A DNA stretch of 64,000 nucleotides, taken from the NCBI RefSeq assembly GCF_014633365.1, contig NC_068350.1:13059787-13123786 (forward strand). The letters run 5' to 3'. The stretch is from Diospyros lotus (taxonomy: Eukaryota > Streptophyta > Magnoliopsida > Ericales > Ebenaceae). Position 1 is the first letter of the stretch; each line of letters starts with the position of its first letter. Of this stretch, positions 31,878 to 43,501 are shown one piece after another. A program made the position numbers and the translations under genes. Below the pieces are notes generated by a model, which had not been told where the DNA came from, did not search any database, and worked only from the letters and a program-made list of their open reading frames with translations.

Positions 31878-33441
31878 TGTAGAGTTATGTTAACTTAAGA
31901 GGAGGGTGAATTAACCTTTTTCACCCTTTCAAAAATAAGAGTTTAAAGAAGTAAGTAACAATTAAAGAAATGCGGCACATAAAGATATATAATGGTTCTG
32001 TTATGCTTACTCCACTACCTTAGCTCCTCACTAAAGATTTAGTCAAACCAACTTTGGTAGATTTTTAAACAAGGCTTAGCTATAAACCTTTACAGACAAT
32101 GGCTTTTAAATAGGATCAACCACAACCAATGTCTTTTACAAGGGTAAGGCTTAACCTTTATAAATTCACAAATAGAAATGTGAAAAGGAATTCAAGAGAA
32201 GGTATAAGGTCAACAAGATTATACACTCTTAAATTGGGTATACAAAGAGATAGAAAAATATGCTAAGGTAAACTCAATCTCTCCTCTTTGAATGAATGAG
32301 AAAAATAAGACTTTTGATTGTAACCTCTTAGAATTTGAAGGTCTTTCCTTTCTTTTTGAGTTCATAGTGTTGTCTTCTTCATCAGTCATCTAGCTCCTTT
32401 TATGGTCTTCTGCTATTCAATGCATCTGCTGAGCTATCTTTCAAGAAAGAGAATGTTCTTTTGGTTTTATGTCTTAACTGCCATATTTTATCTCTGCAAT
32501 ACTTCAAAGATCAGTTAGAATATCATATTTTGTATACAATTTGTTTGAAAAGTAGAAACAGATCGCATTTAATGAGTTCTAATGGCTATAAATTTCAAAT
32601 TCAGACATATATTACTCGAGTATAATACTATGCTTACTCCACTAAGTTTGATCTTTACTCGACTATATAAATTTTGTAATTGATTATTTTTAAAACTTAC
32701 TCGAGTACAAACTACCATTTACTATATTACAAACTTTCATACTCGATTACAAAAGGTTATTTACTCGAGTACATAAAGATCTTTATTCGAATACAAATTT
32801 TCATACTTGATTAATCTTATGATCCAAAGACTTGGCCTATTTTAGACACTTATTTACTCGATTACAAAAATAATCTACTTGGGTGCATAAGATACATTAC
32901 TTGATTAATACTTCAAGTACTCAGAATACAAATTCAATCTAGAAACTAACAAATTTTTCAAGGATATATATTCGATTACAAAAATTTGTTTACTCAAATA
33001 CAAATAAATCATTACTCAATTACAAAAATCAATTACTAGACTAATTTTGATAAGATAGAAACTCGCATTACTTACTCAAATACAAACTCCTATTTAGTCG
33101 AGTACATTGAATCTTTACTCGAATAAACCTATATTTGTAATCAATTACCTATAGACTTGGTTGATGCTTACTCGATTAAAAACATCTTACACTCGATTAT
33201 ATGAACATACTTACTTGAATTTGGCCTAGGCTTTTCTAACAAAAGAATTACTCGATTATTCAAAGAAATTTACTTAAGTGTGTGAACTAAATCAGACTTT
33301 TTACTCGATTAGAAAGAGCTTATTACTCGATTAAAAAAACATATAACTTGACTTGATTTTATTGATTTAGAAATCACTCATGATTATATGAACACTATTT
33401 TATTCATCATCTTTTAACAAAATTTAACATATTTCTCAACA
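31878..33441 (-). mobile_element. Solo LTR of Sirevirus type, minus strand
   Basis: It is 1564 bp with a perfect 5-bp TSD ATCAT at 31873-31877 and 33442-33446. The empty site is seen in block 1, where the flanking host sequence runs on without it (near 27580). The ends are TGTAGAG (left) and TCTCAACA (right). Read on the minus strand it begins TGTTGAGAAATATG and ends with the U5-like block GGTTAATTCACCCTCCTC close to its 3' end, matching the orientation of the Copia-1 LTR. No internal region remains. It holds the CTCGAG-type array at 32620-33345. Confidence 0.88.
32620..33345. repeat. Array of about 25 CTCGAG-type palindromic motifs in the solo LTR
   Basis: The consensus is TTACTCGAGTAC or TTACTCGATTACAAA, with many copies altered to TTGA or TCAA at the TCGA core. 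Spacing is 15-45 bp. Confidence 0.9.
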
Positions 33442-33689
33442 ATCATCTTACTATGTTGTTATGGGAGTTGGTGTTGTGACCTAGTTTATACCATAAGCTT
33501 GGGTTTTCCTTCATTCTCATAAACAAGATGATGATGCAAGCAATTGTTCCCTCAAAAAAAAGGTGCTTTAAGCTCAAAACAGGTTGTTGAGAAATTTGTG
33601 TTTTGATTTATTGAGAAAACATATTTTAGGAAATTTGGTTCATTGATGATATCCAAAACATTTTGACATACTCTTAATATTGATTTGAT

Positions 33690-34390
33690 TTTATACTCAA
33701 GTATGTTTCCATAATAGTCGAGTATATGTTCATATTAATCGAGTATATGCTAAATATAATCAAGTATTTCATAAAGCATGTGAGAGCCAATCAAGTAAAC
33801 TCTTTGTGCTAATCGAGTAAAGCTTTTGAAAATATTTTTTGAAAATCCAATTGAGTATGTTTTGAATATAATCAAGTAAAAATGTTTTATAATCCAATTG
33901 ATTGCAATCTTCTATCATTTCAAAATTAATCAAGTAAGGAGTTTCTTAAAATCAAGTATCAATCATATGTACTCGAGTAAATCTTTTTGATAATCGAGTA
34001 TTTCTATGTTAAATTTCTAAGTATCTTTTTACTCGAGTAAAGTTTCTTTTACAATCAACTAATGTCTTTGTATACTCAAGTGAATATTTTTTGTTAATCG
34101 AGTAAAAATAGGTTGGAATCTGGCTAAGTCTCTAGATCTAAATATAATCGAGTATCAACTATTTATACTCAAGTAAAAATCTAAAATAGCCGAGTAAACT
34201 TAGTCTTGTAATCGAGTGGATAATGCAAGGTTTTAAGACTTCTATATTAGTTGAGTAATGACTTAGTCATACTCAAGTAAGCCTTTCATATAATCGATTA
34301 CATGGTATATCTAATCGAGTAAGGATCTATATTAGTCGAGTAAGGATCTATATTAGTCAAGTAAGTCTAAAACTTAGTGGAGTATCTTCT
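33690..34390. repeat. Array of about 26 TCGAG/TCAAG motifs in the plus-strand LTR
   Basis: The consensus is TAATCGAGTAA or TACTCGAGTAAA, the reverse orientation of the array in the solo LTR. Many copies have TCAAG or TTGAG in place of TCGAG. A short direct duplication TCTATATTAGTCGAGTAAGG lies near 34330. Confidence 0.9.
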
Positions 34391-34603
34391 ATCAGATTTT
34401 CAAAAATACAGTCATTGGATGCATTGAATGCTGACAGTTTCATTCTTTCAGTTCATTAAATATATTTTAGACAACATGAGTGTACTTTTGTGAATTTATA
34501 TCTATTGTTTAATGCTCATACAGACAAATGGTGGCAGTTGTGACTCAATTGAAACATTCTAATTGTCATTTTCCATGTCAACTAACATTCAATGTAGAAA
34601 ATC

Positions 34604-34611
34604 TATAAATA
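34604..34611 (+). promoter_or_regulatory. TATA box of the truncated LTR
   Basis: TATAAATA lies downstream of the motif array, the same arrangement as in Copia-1. Confidence 0.6.
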
Positions 34612-34791
34612 AGATAAGAACTTGACTGAAGAAAGTTAGAGAAAATAGACCATAACTAATCACACACTCAAAAACTGATTGCAAAAGCTTGAGCAAGCAT
34701 TTAAAAAGTTTTCAAAAGCTTTCTTCATCTCGTGTTCCTATTTAAATTATCTTTCTATTATTCTTGCTATCAATCCAAGCAACCAAAACCA

Positions 34792-35405
34792 TGGTAGTTC
34801 CAAGAACTAAAAGAATACCCAAACAGAATCAAAAGAAACAAAAATACGAACACAATGCACAAGAAACAATGAACACACGTTTACGTGTTCGGATCTGAAA
34901 TAGATCCTACTCACGGTAGGGATTTCACCCCTGGTCAATCCACTAAAAAAATAACAACGGATTTATAGAGATTTACAGTGATTACAACGAAATCAGAACT
35001 AACAGTCGAACCAAGAAGATGATAAGAACAGATAATACAACGCTTAAATCAACCAACGATTCCTGCACTCTCAAATACAATCATCTATACATCTTACACT
35101 CTCAATCCCATGGAAAAAGCATGAAATAACAGTACTTGATTGTTAATTTAGGGTTTGTTTGCTTCCGCTCTCTCTCAGCATATTTGGGTTTCTTTTTTGT
35201 AAGAAAATGTCGATTGGGATGCCAAGGGGCCTTATATACAAAAAGGCTTTTGATGGCAGCCCTTGGATTAGAGGGTTTAAGAAGATGATCAATGGTCCAC
35301 AATTTAACTAGCTAATTAACATAATAATAAAGACAAATGCCACGTATAAATAGAAATAAAATTCACATGAATAAACATCAATTATTTCGAATCAATAAAA
35401 TAACA
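34792..35405 (-). repeat. 3' LTR of a minus-strand copia element (Copia-3)
   Basis: On the minus strand it begins TGTTATTTTATTGATTC right after the polypurine-like AAGGTGGAATT (35406-35416) and runs to about 34792, where it ends in ACTACCA; an alternative end is GATAGCA at about 34765. It contains the ACGTGTTCGGATC and GGTAGGGATTTCACCC blocks typical of such LTRs near 34880-34930. The 66-codon ORF at 35102-35302 is fortuitous. Confidence 0.65.
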
Positions 35406-36608
35406 AATTCCACCTTGATTCAAGAATGGTTGATAATGGATTTGACTAGAGACCTTACAAACTTTTCCAGCTATGTAGGGAGCACATTGTTTGATCTATA
35501 TCCTAGACCTTTATCTATTATACCTTTTAGGTACTTGATAACCATTTGAATGTGTTCCAATGATCCTTGGAAGGTTTTCTCATAAATCTACTAACCAAAC
35601 TCACCCAATGAGCTATATCAAGTCTTGTTCCTATCATTGCATACATAAGACTCCTTACAGCATTTACCTATGAGGCTTTTCATGTATACCTTTTCTTCCT
35701 TATTCAACTCCCATTTGTGACTGGCTTACAGTCACTCATTTCAGACAACTTTATAACCTTCTTGAGGTAATCTGATTGGGACAGGGTTAATATCTCTTTT
35801 TTCCTATCTCTCATTATATCAATGCCAAGGATCCTTTTGACAACCCTAGGTTTTTCATTTCAAATTTGGATTTGAGGGCCATGGTTTGATTACTTATCTC
35901 TCATTTATCTTTACTATGATGAGCATATCATCACATAGATTAGGAAATATATGAACTAGTTTCCCTTAAGCTATTTAAGGTACACACGGTGATCAAAATT
36001 ACATCTCTTGTAATTTTCCCTTAGCATAAACTCATCAAAGTGTTTGTACCATTGCTTAGGGGATTGTTTAAGGCCATACAATGACCTTTGCAACAAGCAA
36101 ACCAAAATTTCTTCCCCTCTTTCTATAAAACCTGATGGTTATTCCATGTAAATCGTTTCTTCCAGATTTCCATGAAGAAACTTAGTCTTAACATCTAATT
36201 GTTCTAGCTTTAAATCATATAGAGTAACAATGGCTAAGACTAGCCTTATAGAAGTATGCTTGACAATAAGGGAAAAATCCTTATGATAGTACTCCCTCAA
36301 ATTGGGAGTAACCTTTAGCAACCACCCTTGCTTTGAACCTAGCTGGTTCTACCCTAGAATCCTGGTTCCTTTTATAAATCCATTTACATCCTATAGCTCT
36401 TGTGTCTTTAGGATGATTGACTAAGGTCCAGGTCTTATTCTTATGAAGAGATTTTGTCTCTTCTTGCATGGTTTTAAACCATGACCCTTGTCTTTACTAT
36501 TACAGGCCTCACTAAAGGTAGCAGGTTCGTCTAACTCTATTGAGTCTCCTATGTTTAGGGCATAGGTAATGAAGTCAGCTTGGGTATATCTTACTGGGGT
36601 CTTATTTC
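35406..36608 (-). pseudogene. Copia-3 reverse transcriptase remnant, RNase H largely lost
   Basis: On the minus strand the RT entry block (KTWTLVNHPKDTRAIGCKW, FKARVVAKGYSQ) is at 36281-36469. QLDVKTKFLHGNLEETIYME lies in a second frame at 36139-36321, and degenerate later RT blocks (RSLMYAM, then KDHWN) are readable near 35550-35660. From there the sequence passes almost directly to the polypurine tract, so most of RNase H is deleted. There are several frameshifts and stops. The 5' part is cut by the assembly gap. Confidence 0.85.
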
Positions 36609-36708
36609 NNNNNNNNNNNNNNNNNNNNNNNNNNNNNNNNNNNNNNNNNNNNNNNNNNNNNNNNNNNNNNNNNNNNNNNNNNNNNNNNNNNNNNNNNNNN
36701 NNNNNNNN
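36609..36708. other. Assembly gap of exactly 100 N
   Basis: One hundred Ns, a common placeholder for a gap of unknown size. The sequence before it is in Copia-3; the sequence after it resumes in the middle of a second copy of Copia-1 gag. Confidence 0.99.
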
Positions 36709-38230
36709 GATTTATTTGATGCAGGATTCAAGCTTAATGCAAGCAGTTTACAAGGACATCAAGTTAGCTGACATGGAGAAAATTGAGACCTGGACACCAG
36801 AAGAAAGAAGAGATATGGAGATTAATGCTAAAGCCATGAATACTCTTATCTGTGCATTGAGCTCGGAGGAATTCAACAGAGTGTCAACGTGCAAAATAGC
36901 TAAGGAAATTTGGGACAAATTAAAGGTAACACATGAAGGAACAAATCAGGTAAAAGAAACGAAAATCAATCTTCTTGTCCATGATTATGAATTATTTTCT
37001 ATGAAAGATGACGAATCTATAAAAGATATGTACACTAGATTCAATGACATTGTTACTACTTTAGAGCCTTAGGTAAGACATTTACAAATGAAGAAAGAGT
37101 TAGAAAAATTCTAAGAAGTTTACCTAAATCATGGAATCTAAAGTCACTGCCATAACAGAAGCGAAAAGACTTAGATACACTTCCATTTGACAACTTGCTA
37201 GGTTCTTTAATGACACATGAAATAATGATGAAAAGAAATGAAGTTGATGATTCCAAGAAAAACAAAAATGTAGCATTTAAAATTGAGGATGAAGATAAAA
37301 ACTCTCAAAGTGAAGATGATGATTTTGCACTATTAGCTAGGAAATTTAGGAAATTTATGAAGAAAGGTAGGTTTAATCAAAGGAGAACATTTCGGAAAGA
37401 AAAAGATCAAAAAGAGTCTAATCCAACTAATGAGCTTCGATGCTTTGAATGTAAAGAAGCCAGGTCACATTAGAAGTGACTGCCCTCAACTGAAAAAGAT
37501 GGATCGCAAGGAAAGAAAAATGAAGAAGAAGGCTCTAGCTGCGTGGGGTGAAGAAGAGCTCTCATCAAGTGATGAATCTCAAGATGAAGAAGTTGCCAAC
37601 ATTTGTTTTATGGCCAACACCGAAGACGAGGTAAGCTCTCAACATCTAAATTCAATTTCTGAATTTACATTTGAAGAACTTCATGATGCATTCAATGATT
37701 TGCTAGGTGAATGTGAGCATATGAATGAGAAAAATAGTGTTTTAAGAAGAGAATTAAATTCCTTAGAAAATAAGGTAAATGATTTGAAAATCAAAATAGG
37801 AATGTTGGAAAATGAAAGAGACAGTCTATGTACTGAAAAGGAAAACCTCTTGAAAGAAAACAAAGACATGAAGGAATCTTTAGAAAAATTAGTTGAAGGT
37901 AAAAATAAACTAGAGATGATACTTGGAGCTCAAAGAAATTTTGGAAATAAACAAGGAATTGGGTTTGATCCATTTCAAGCAAGCTCCAGTAAAACAGTGT
38001 TTGTTAAAGCATCAAACCAAAATTTTTTTCAAAGAAAATGATCTTTCAAACCAACATTTTCAAAAAGAGGTATTAACTGTCACTATTGTGGAAAAGATGG
38101 TCACTCAGTCAACAAATGCTTCATACGAAATTTTCCTCAAAAATTCAAACAAGTTTGGGTTCCTAAAGATGTAGTATCTTCTAACAAGTATGGACCCAAG
38201 ATGATATGGGTACCAAAGGGAACAACATGA
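36709..38230 (+). pseudogene. Copia-1 gag, copy B, 5'-truncated by the gap
   Basis: This is the same gag as at 7902-9523, starting about 34 codons in. It shares the frameshift and the internal TGA with copy A. It also has three extra one-base differences: a missing G near 37066, an extra A near 37164-37167 and an extra A near 37453-37455. All are in or next to homopolymers within 750 bp of the gap. The last disrupts the first zinc knuckle. These look more like sequence errors at a contig end than biological mutations. Confidence 0.88.
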
Positions 38231-38252
38231 ATGATTTCTTGTGTAGGCTGCA

Positions 38253-41200
38253 TTGGTTTCAAATGATTCAAGGAGCAAGTGGTTCCTTGACAGTGGGTGC
38301 TCTAGGCACATGACAGGAGATCAAGATCTTCTCAGCAACATCATTTTCAAGGAAGGAGGTAAGGTTTTCTATGGTGACAACTCTCAAGGTAAGATCATAG
38401 GTATGGGCTCTATCTCTTTTGAAAAAATTACATTAGAAAATGTATTTCTTGTTGATGGTCTTAAACATAATCTGATTAGTATCAGTCAACTGTGTGATTT
38501 AAGTTATGAAGTTTGTTTTGATGCTAATTCTTGTAAAGTTGTATGCTCCAAGACAAAAGAAACAAAATTAAAAGGAAATAGAATAGGAAATATCTATCTC
38601 ACATTTCTAGAATCACCAAAAATGGAGAACTGTTTAGTTGCAAATTCAACTCAAAATTCCTGGTTGTGGCATAGTAGGTTAGGGCATGCAAGTATGAACC
38701 TAATAAACAAGTTAGTAAAACATGATCTTGTTATTGGATTGCCTAAGCTTAAATTTGAAAAAGATCACATTTGTGGCACTTGCATGAAAGGCAAGCAAAT
38801 TAGTATTTCATTCAAACCAATAAAAGAAGTATCAACATCTAGACCTCTAACACTACTTCACTTAGACTTGTTTGGTCCAATGAGAACTCTAAGCTTAGGA
38901 GGTAAACAATATGTTTTGGTAATAGTAGATGATTATTCTAGATTCTCATGGGTTATCTTTCTTGCATCCAAAAATGAAACCTTTAAGTCATTTGAAATAT
39001 TTAGTAAAAGAATTCAAAGAGAAAAAGGTTTTTGTATTTCAAAAATAAGAAGTGATCATGGAGGAGAATTTGAAAATGAATCTTTCAAACTGTTTTGTGA
39101 AGAAAATGGAATAGATCATAATTTCTCTTGTGCTAGGACTCCTCAACAAAATGGTGTAGTAGAAAGAAAGAATAGATCCTTACAAGAAATGGCTAGAACA
39201 ATGCTTTGTGATAAAAATCTTCCTAAATACTTTTGGGCAGAAGCTGTGCATACTGCCTGCCATATCCTTAATAGAGTTTCAATGAGACCATTATTGAAAA
39301 AGACTCCATATGAATTATTTAAAGGAAGAAAGCCTAACATAAGTCATTTTCATGTCTTTGGTAGTACTTGCTATATTCTTAATAATGGAAAAGAATCACT
39401 AGGTAAGTTTGATGCTAAAAGTGATGAAGGTATATTTTTAGGATATTCATCTCAAAGTAAAGGTTATAGGGTATTCAACAAAAGAACCTTAGTAGTCGAA
39501 GAAACAATTCAAGTAATAGTTGATGACATAAGCATTGGGGTTCCAAAACCTAGAGAAGATGGTGAAAATGATGTAACTCAAAATTTTGAAAGGATTTCAA
39601 TAAGACAAAATGAATCTAATTCTCAAGAAAATGATCCATTTGAAGAAGAACAAGAGCAACAAGTTGAAAAAGAACCAACATTTCCAAGAGAAAGGAAATA
39701 TGTCAAAAAGAATGAAATCATAGGAGATCCATCCAAAGGCATTAGAACTAGATCTTCCATTAGGAATGAATGTCAATTTGCTGCCTTCCTATCTCAAGTT
39801 GAACCCAAAAACATCAAAGAAGCTCTTGAAGATGAAAATTGGATTATAGCCATGCAAGAAGAATTAAATCAATTTGAAAGAAATGGAGTTTGGAAATTAG
39901 TGCCAAGACCAAAAGATTATCCTATTATAGGCACAAAATGGGTATTTAGAAATAAGATGGATGAAAATGGAGTTGTAACAAGAAACAAAGCAAGGCTAGT
40001 GGCTCAAGGTTATAGCCAGGAAGAAGGTATTGACTTTGATGAAACCTATGCCCTTGTTGCTAGATTAGAAGCCATAAGAATGTTGTTAGCATTCGCTTGT
40101 TACAAAAATTTCAAGCTATATCAAATGGATGTTAAGAGTGCTTTCTTAAATGGATATATTAATGAAGAAGTCTATGTAGAACAACCCCCTGGTTTTGAAA
40201 ATCACAAGTATGAAGATCATGTGTTCAAATTGTCTAAAGCTTTATATGGTCTAAAACAAGCCCCTAGAGCATGGTATGAGAGACTTAGTAAGTTTCTCTT
40301 AGAAAAAGGATTTAAAAGAGGCCAAATAGATACAACCTTATTTATAAGAAGTCATGATAAGGACATCTTATTTGTTCAAATATATGTAGATGACATCATC
40401 TTTGTATCTACAAATAAATCTCTATGTGATCAATTTGCAAATCTTATGCAAGGAGAATTTGAGATGAGTATGATGGGTGAACTTAAGTACTTTCTAGGAT
40501 TGCAAATAAAACAAGAAAAAGAAGGTATATATATTTCTCAACAAAAATACATAAGAGATCTTCTCAAAAGGTTTGATGTTCAAGATTGTAAACCTATGGC
40601 TACACCCATGAGTAGTTCTCAAAGCCTAGATAAAGATGAATTAGGGAAAGCTGTAGATAACAAGCTGTATAGAAGTATGATTGGCTCTTTGCTCTATTTA
40701 ACAGCTAGTAGACCTGATATTATGTTTAGTGTGTGCTTATGTGCTAGGTTCCAATCTAATCCCAAAGAATCTCACTTGAAAGCAGTTAAAAGAATTTTGA
40801 GATACCTAAAAGGATCTACAAATCTAGAACTATTTTATGCAAAATCAAATATTTTTAAACTAGTAGCATACACTGATGCAGATTATGATGGATGTAAAAT
40901 AGATAGAAAAAGTACAAGTGGTTCATGTCAATTCTTAGGAAATTGTTTGGTATCTTGGTCAAGTAGAAAACAAAATACAGTGGCTCTATCATTTACTGAG
41001 GCTGAGTATGTAGCAGTTGGAAATTGTTGTGCTCAAATATTATGGATAAATTACCAAGTAGAAGACTATGGCATAAGGCTTCAAAACATCCCAATAAAAT
41101 GTGACAATACTAGTGCTATAGCTTTAACAAAAAATCCAGTGTTTCATGCAAGAACTAAACATATAGAAGTAAAACATCATTTTATTAGAGACCATGTTCA

Positions 41201-41324
41201 AAAAGGAGACATAAGTCTTGAATTCATAGATACAAATCATCAAGTAGCAGATATCTTTACAAAACCTCTTGATAGAGAAAAGTTTGAATATTTTAGAAGT
41301 GAACTAGGATTAATTATAACATGA
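38253..41324 (+). CDS. pol: Copia-1 pol polyprotein, copy B
   Basis: A 1023-codon frame whose translation appears identical to the pol at 9546-12617, with the same protease, integrase triad, YVDD and RNase H motifs. If the two copies are allelic or an assembly overlap, this is the same gene seen twice. Confidence 0.93.
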   Translation: MVSNDSRSKWFLDSGCSRHMTGDQDLLSNIIFKEGGKVFYGDNSQGKIIGMGSISFEKITLENVFLVDGLKHNLISISQLCDLSYEVCFDANSCKVVCSKTKETKLKGNRIGNIYLTFLESPKMENCLVANSTQNSWLWHSRLGHASMNLINKLVKHDLVIGLPKLKFEKDHICGTCMKGKQISISFKPIKEVSTSRPLTLLHLDLFGPMRTLSLGGKQYVLVIVDDYSRFSWVIFLASKNETFKSFEIFSKRIQREKGFCISKIRSDHGGEFENESFKLFCEENGIDHNFSCARTPQQNGVVERKNRSLQEMARTMLCDKNLPKYFWAEAVHTACHILNRVSMRPLLKKTPYELFKGRKPNISHFHVFGSTCYILNNGKESLGKFDAKSDEGIFLGYSSQSKGYRVFNKRTLVVEETIQVIVDDISIGVPKPREDGENDVTQNFERISIRQNESNSQENDPFEEEQEQQVEKEPTFPRERKYVKKNEIIGDPSKGIRTRSSIRNECQFAAFLSQVEPKNIKEALEDENWIIAMQEELNQFERNGVWKLVPRPKDYPIIGTKWVFRNKMDENGVVTRNKARLVAQGYSQEEGIDFDETYALVARLEAIRMLLAFACYKNFKLYQMDVKSAFLNGYINEEVYVEQPPGFENHKYEDHVFKLSKALYGLKQAPRAWYERLSKFLLEKGFKRGQIDTTLFIRSHDKDILFVQIYVDDIIFVSTNKSLCDQFANLMQGEFEMSMMGELKYFLGLQIKQEKEGIYISQQKYIRDLLKRFDVQDCKPMATPMSSSQSLDKDELGKAVDNKLYRSMIGSLLYLTASRPDIMFSVCLCARFQSNPKESHLKAVKRILRYLKGSTNLELFYAKSNIFKLVAYTDADYDGCKIDRKSTSGSCQFLGNCLVSWSSRKQNTVALSFTEAEYVAVGNCCAQILWINYQVEDYGIRLQNIPIKCDNTSAIALTKNPVFHARTKHIEVKHHFIRDHVQKGDISLEFIDTNHQVADIFTKPLDREKFEYFRSELGLIIT

Positions 41325-41495
41325 GTAAGTGTGTTGTGCCCCTTTCTAATGTTTGTTTTATACATATATATTTTTGAGAAGGCAAAGATTCAATTCTGTC
41401 AAATCAATTTATATAATTGACATAATGTTATCGAGCCAAAATTCATTTGTGATGTTTGGGGCATCTCTGTAAGCTTATCAATATTATTCTCAAAT

Positions 41496-41686
41496 ATAGT
41501 CGACAGCAGTTTCAGCCTAGTCGACTATTAGCCTTGTGTTAGCCAAATTAGTCGACAACAGTTTCAACCTAGTCGACTATTCGCATAGTGTAAGCCAAAT
41601 TAGTCGACAGCTATATTGCATCTGTCGACTATTTCCTTGTTCTTTTTAATAAAATAGTCGACAACCCTTATCATCTGTCGACTATC
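41496..41686. repeat. Internal GTCGAC motif array, copy B
   Basis: Counterpart of 12789-12979. The TATA-like TATTTAAA follows at 41697-41704. Confidence 0.9.
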
Positions 41687-41966
41687 CCATCGCGCCTATT
41701 TAAAGACCAGGCGACTATCGGCCCCCTTTTATTTTTAAAAACCCTAACCGTCCGTATTTTCGTTTCCCTCCTCTCGAAGTATCGATTTTTCCTTAACCTA
41801 GTGCATTCGGTTATTTTGGTTTCTCGTGCTCCATCAAAGTGCCAAATCATTTCATTTCGTCTGCTATCCCTCGGCTCTATCTGTCGCCCGATCTCTCGGC
41901 CATTTCGCACGGTTACTCTTGCTCTGTCTATCCCTCTTGCTCTGCTTCGTGTTTCAATCACTCCAT

Positions 41967-43160
41967 ATGGCAAGGACTAAGAACACAGACAAAGTCAAAG
42001 GCAAAGGAAAAGGGAAAGAAAAAGAATCGGGTTCTTCAAGCCATCCTCCATCCCATCCGAGACCTTAACTCCAACTTTTCATTTCTGAAGAACAACAAGA
42101 AAGGTATTCCATGTACTTTGAGTCTCGTGAAGTCCTTGAAGGTTGTTATTTGGACTTATCATTTCTAGAATCCATTGGTTTTCCCTACATTCAGACATTT
42201 AAGGATTTAGGTTGGTGGGATTTCTTAACAATTCATCGATGCATATATGAAGATGTGGTTAGGGCTTTTTATTCCAATGCCAACAATATCTTTCATAAGA
42301 GAAAATCGGATAAAAAGTTCAAGACTAACATTGGGGATGTTCATATGGAAATCACCATGATGCTAATCCACGAACAATTTAAAATTCCTTTAGATGGAGA
42401 GGACTATGCTTCCTGGACTCAAGATTTTCTTCAAGCCAGTAAAGAAGTCATAGGAGATGACTCACTTACATCTAAGATTTCTGACACATCAAAAATGGAC
42501 TTGAACACTAGGATTCTACATCTAATTTGTTGTCAAATGATTCACCCTAGAAATGGAAGTTTCTCTCTTGTTACAAGACTTGACTTGTGGCTACTCCAAT
42601 GTATTAAGGCCAGGAGAAGGCCAAATCTGTGTCATCTAATGATTAACTTGATGGTAGGTGCTCTTTCCACAAAAACTAGGTCCCTTCCTTATGGTATGGC
42701 AATCAGTCTTTTACTAGATCGTCTGGTTGGAGACATGGATAGTGCTAGAAAAGTATATCTAAGCCAATCTCAACACATTAATGACAAGACACCTATTAGA
42801 ACTGGTTATGCACACAGGGATGGGGAATGGGTTAAAGCAGACCAAATTGAAAGGCCTAGCAAGAAAAGAAGATCAGAAGGACCATCATCATCTCATGAAG
42901 ACTTAGTGGTTCAAGGAATGGCAGATCTTAAATTAGATATATCAAGAGTTGAAGCCAGCCTACAAGAATTTCGAGAAGAAGTCAGGCTAGATCTACAGAG
43001 TCTTCATCAGCAGCAAGAAGACCTATCTTCTCAGATGGGGTACCTTATTCAGTTGTTCTCTTCTCAGTTTCCTCCACCTGCTGCATCTCCATCTATTCCA
43101 CCAGTTGACTCTCCTTCATCCGCTCAGTCTTCTCCTTCATCCATCTCTCCAGATGTTTAG
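41967..43160 (+). pseudogene. Envelope-like ORF, copy B
   Basis: Same as 13260-14453, including the premature TAA (41 codons upstream of the block containing GWWDF). The shared stop shows that the lesion is real and not a sequencing error of one copy. Confidence 0.8.
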
Positions 43161-43501
43161 ATGATGCCCTCATCATACATTTCACTTTATTTTTACCTTA
43201 TGTATGCTTGTTTTGGCAGATTTACTAGTAGCTTTTGTTATATGTTTTTGTTGCACTCAACTATTACTCTATGAATGAATGTTTTAGTATTGACATTTCA
43301 CTCTTGCTAATGTATGTTTAAATAGGGCTGAATGATGTGGTTGAATTATTTATGTGCACCTTGGTTTAAGGGGGAGCCTCAGTGTGTTTCAAAAGGGGGA
43401 GTATTCTTATTATTTGATATTGACAAAAAAGGGGAGATAAAATGAGTAAATTGATTTTCACATTTTCATATTTGTTTTGTCATCATCAAAAAGGGGGAGA
43501 T
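43161..43501 (+). other. Polypurine-tract region, copy B
   Basis: Counterpart of 14454-14795; one A is missing in the second purine tract relative to copy A. Confidence 0.8.

Larger units (their letters stand above)
29470..33584 (+). repeat. Duplicated gene-like block, copy 2, with two insertions
   Basis: It is co-linear with the block at 26265-27700 (same start, TATA-like CCTATAAAAG near 29723, ATG near 29801, KDVPNFH and AIKQK readable near 30000). Relative to block 1 it has about 1.07 kb extra from about 30153 to 31225, of unresolved nature and containing a GAA microsatellite at about 30202-30224. It also contains the solo LTR at 31878-33441. Without these the length is about the same as block 1. 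It is interrupted on the right by an LTR at 33585. The frame 29979-30176 (65 codons) is a remnant. Confidence 0.5.
33585..34791 (+). mobile_element. Truncated plus-strand LTR of Sirevirus type
   Basis: It begins TGTTGAGAAATTTG, nearly the same start as the minus-strand solo LTR at 33441. U3 carries the CTCGAG-type array (33690-34390), followed by TATAAATA at 34604-34611 and a leader to about 34764-34791. There the sequence switches to another copia LTR. The C-rich U5 block and the 3' end are missing, so this is a fragment cut by the neighbouring insertion. Confidence 0.75.
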
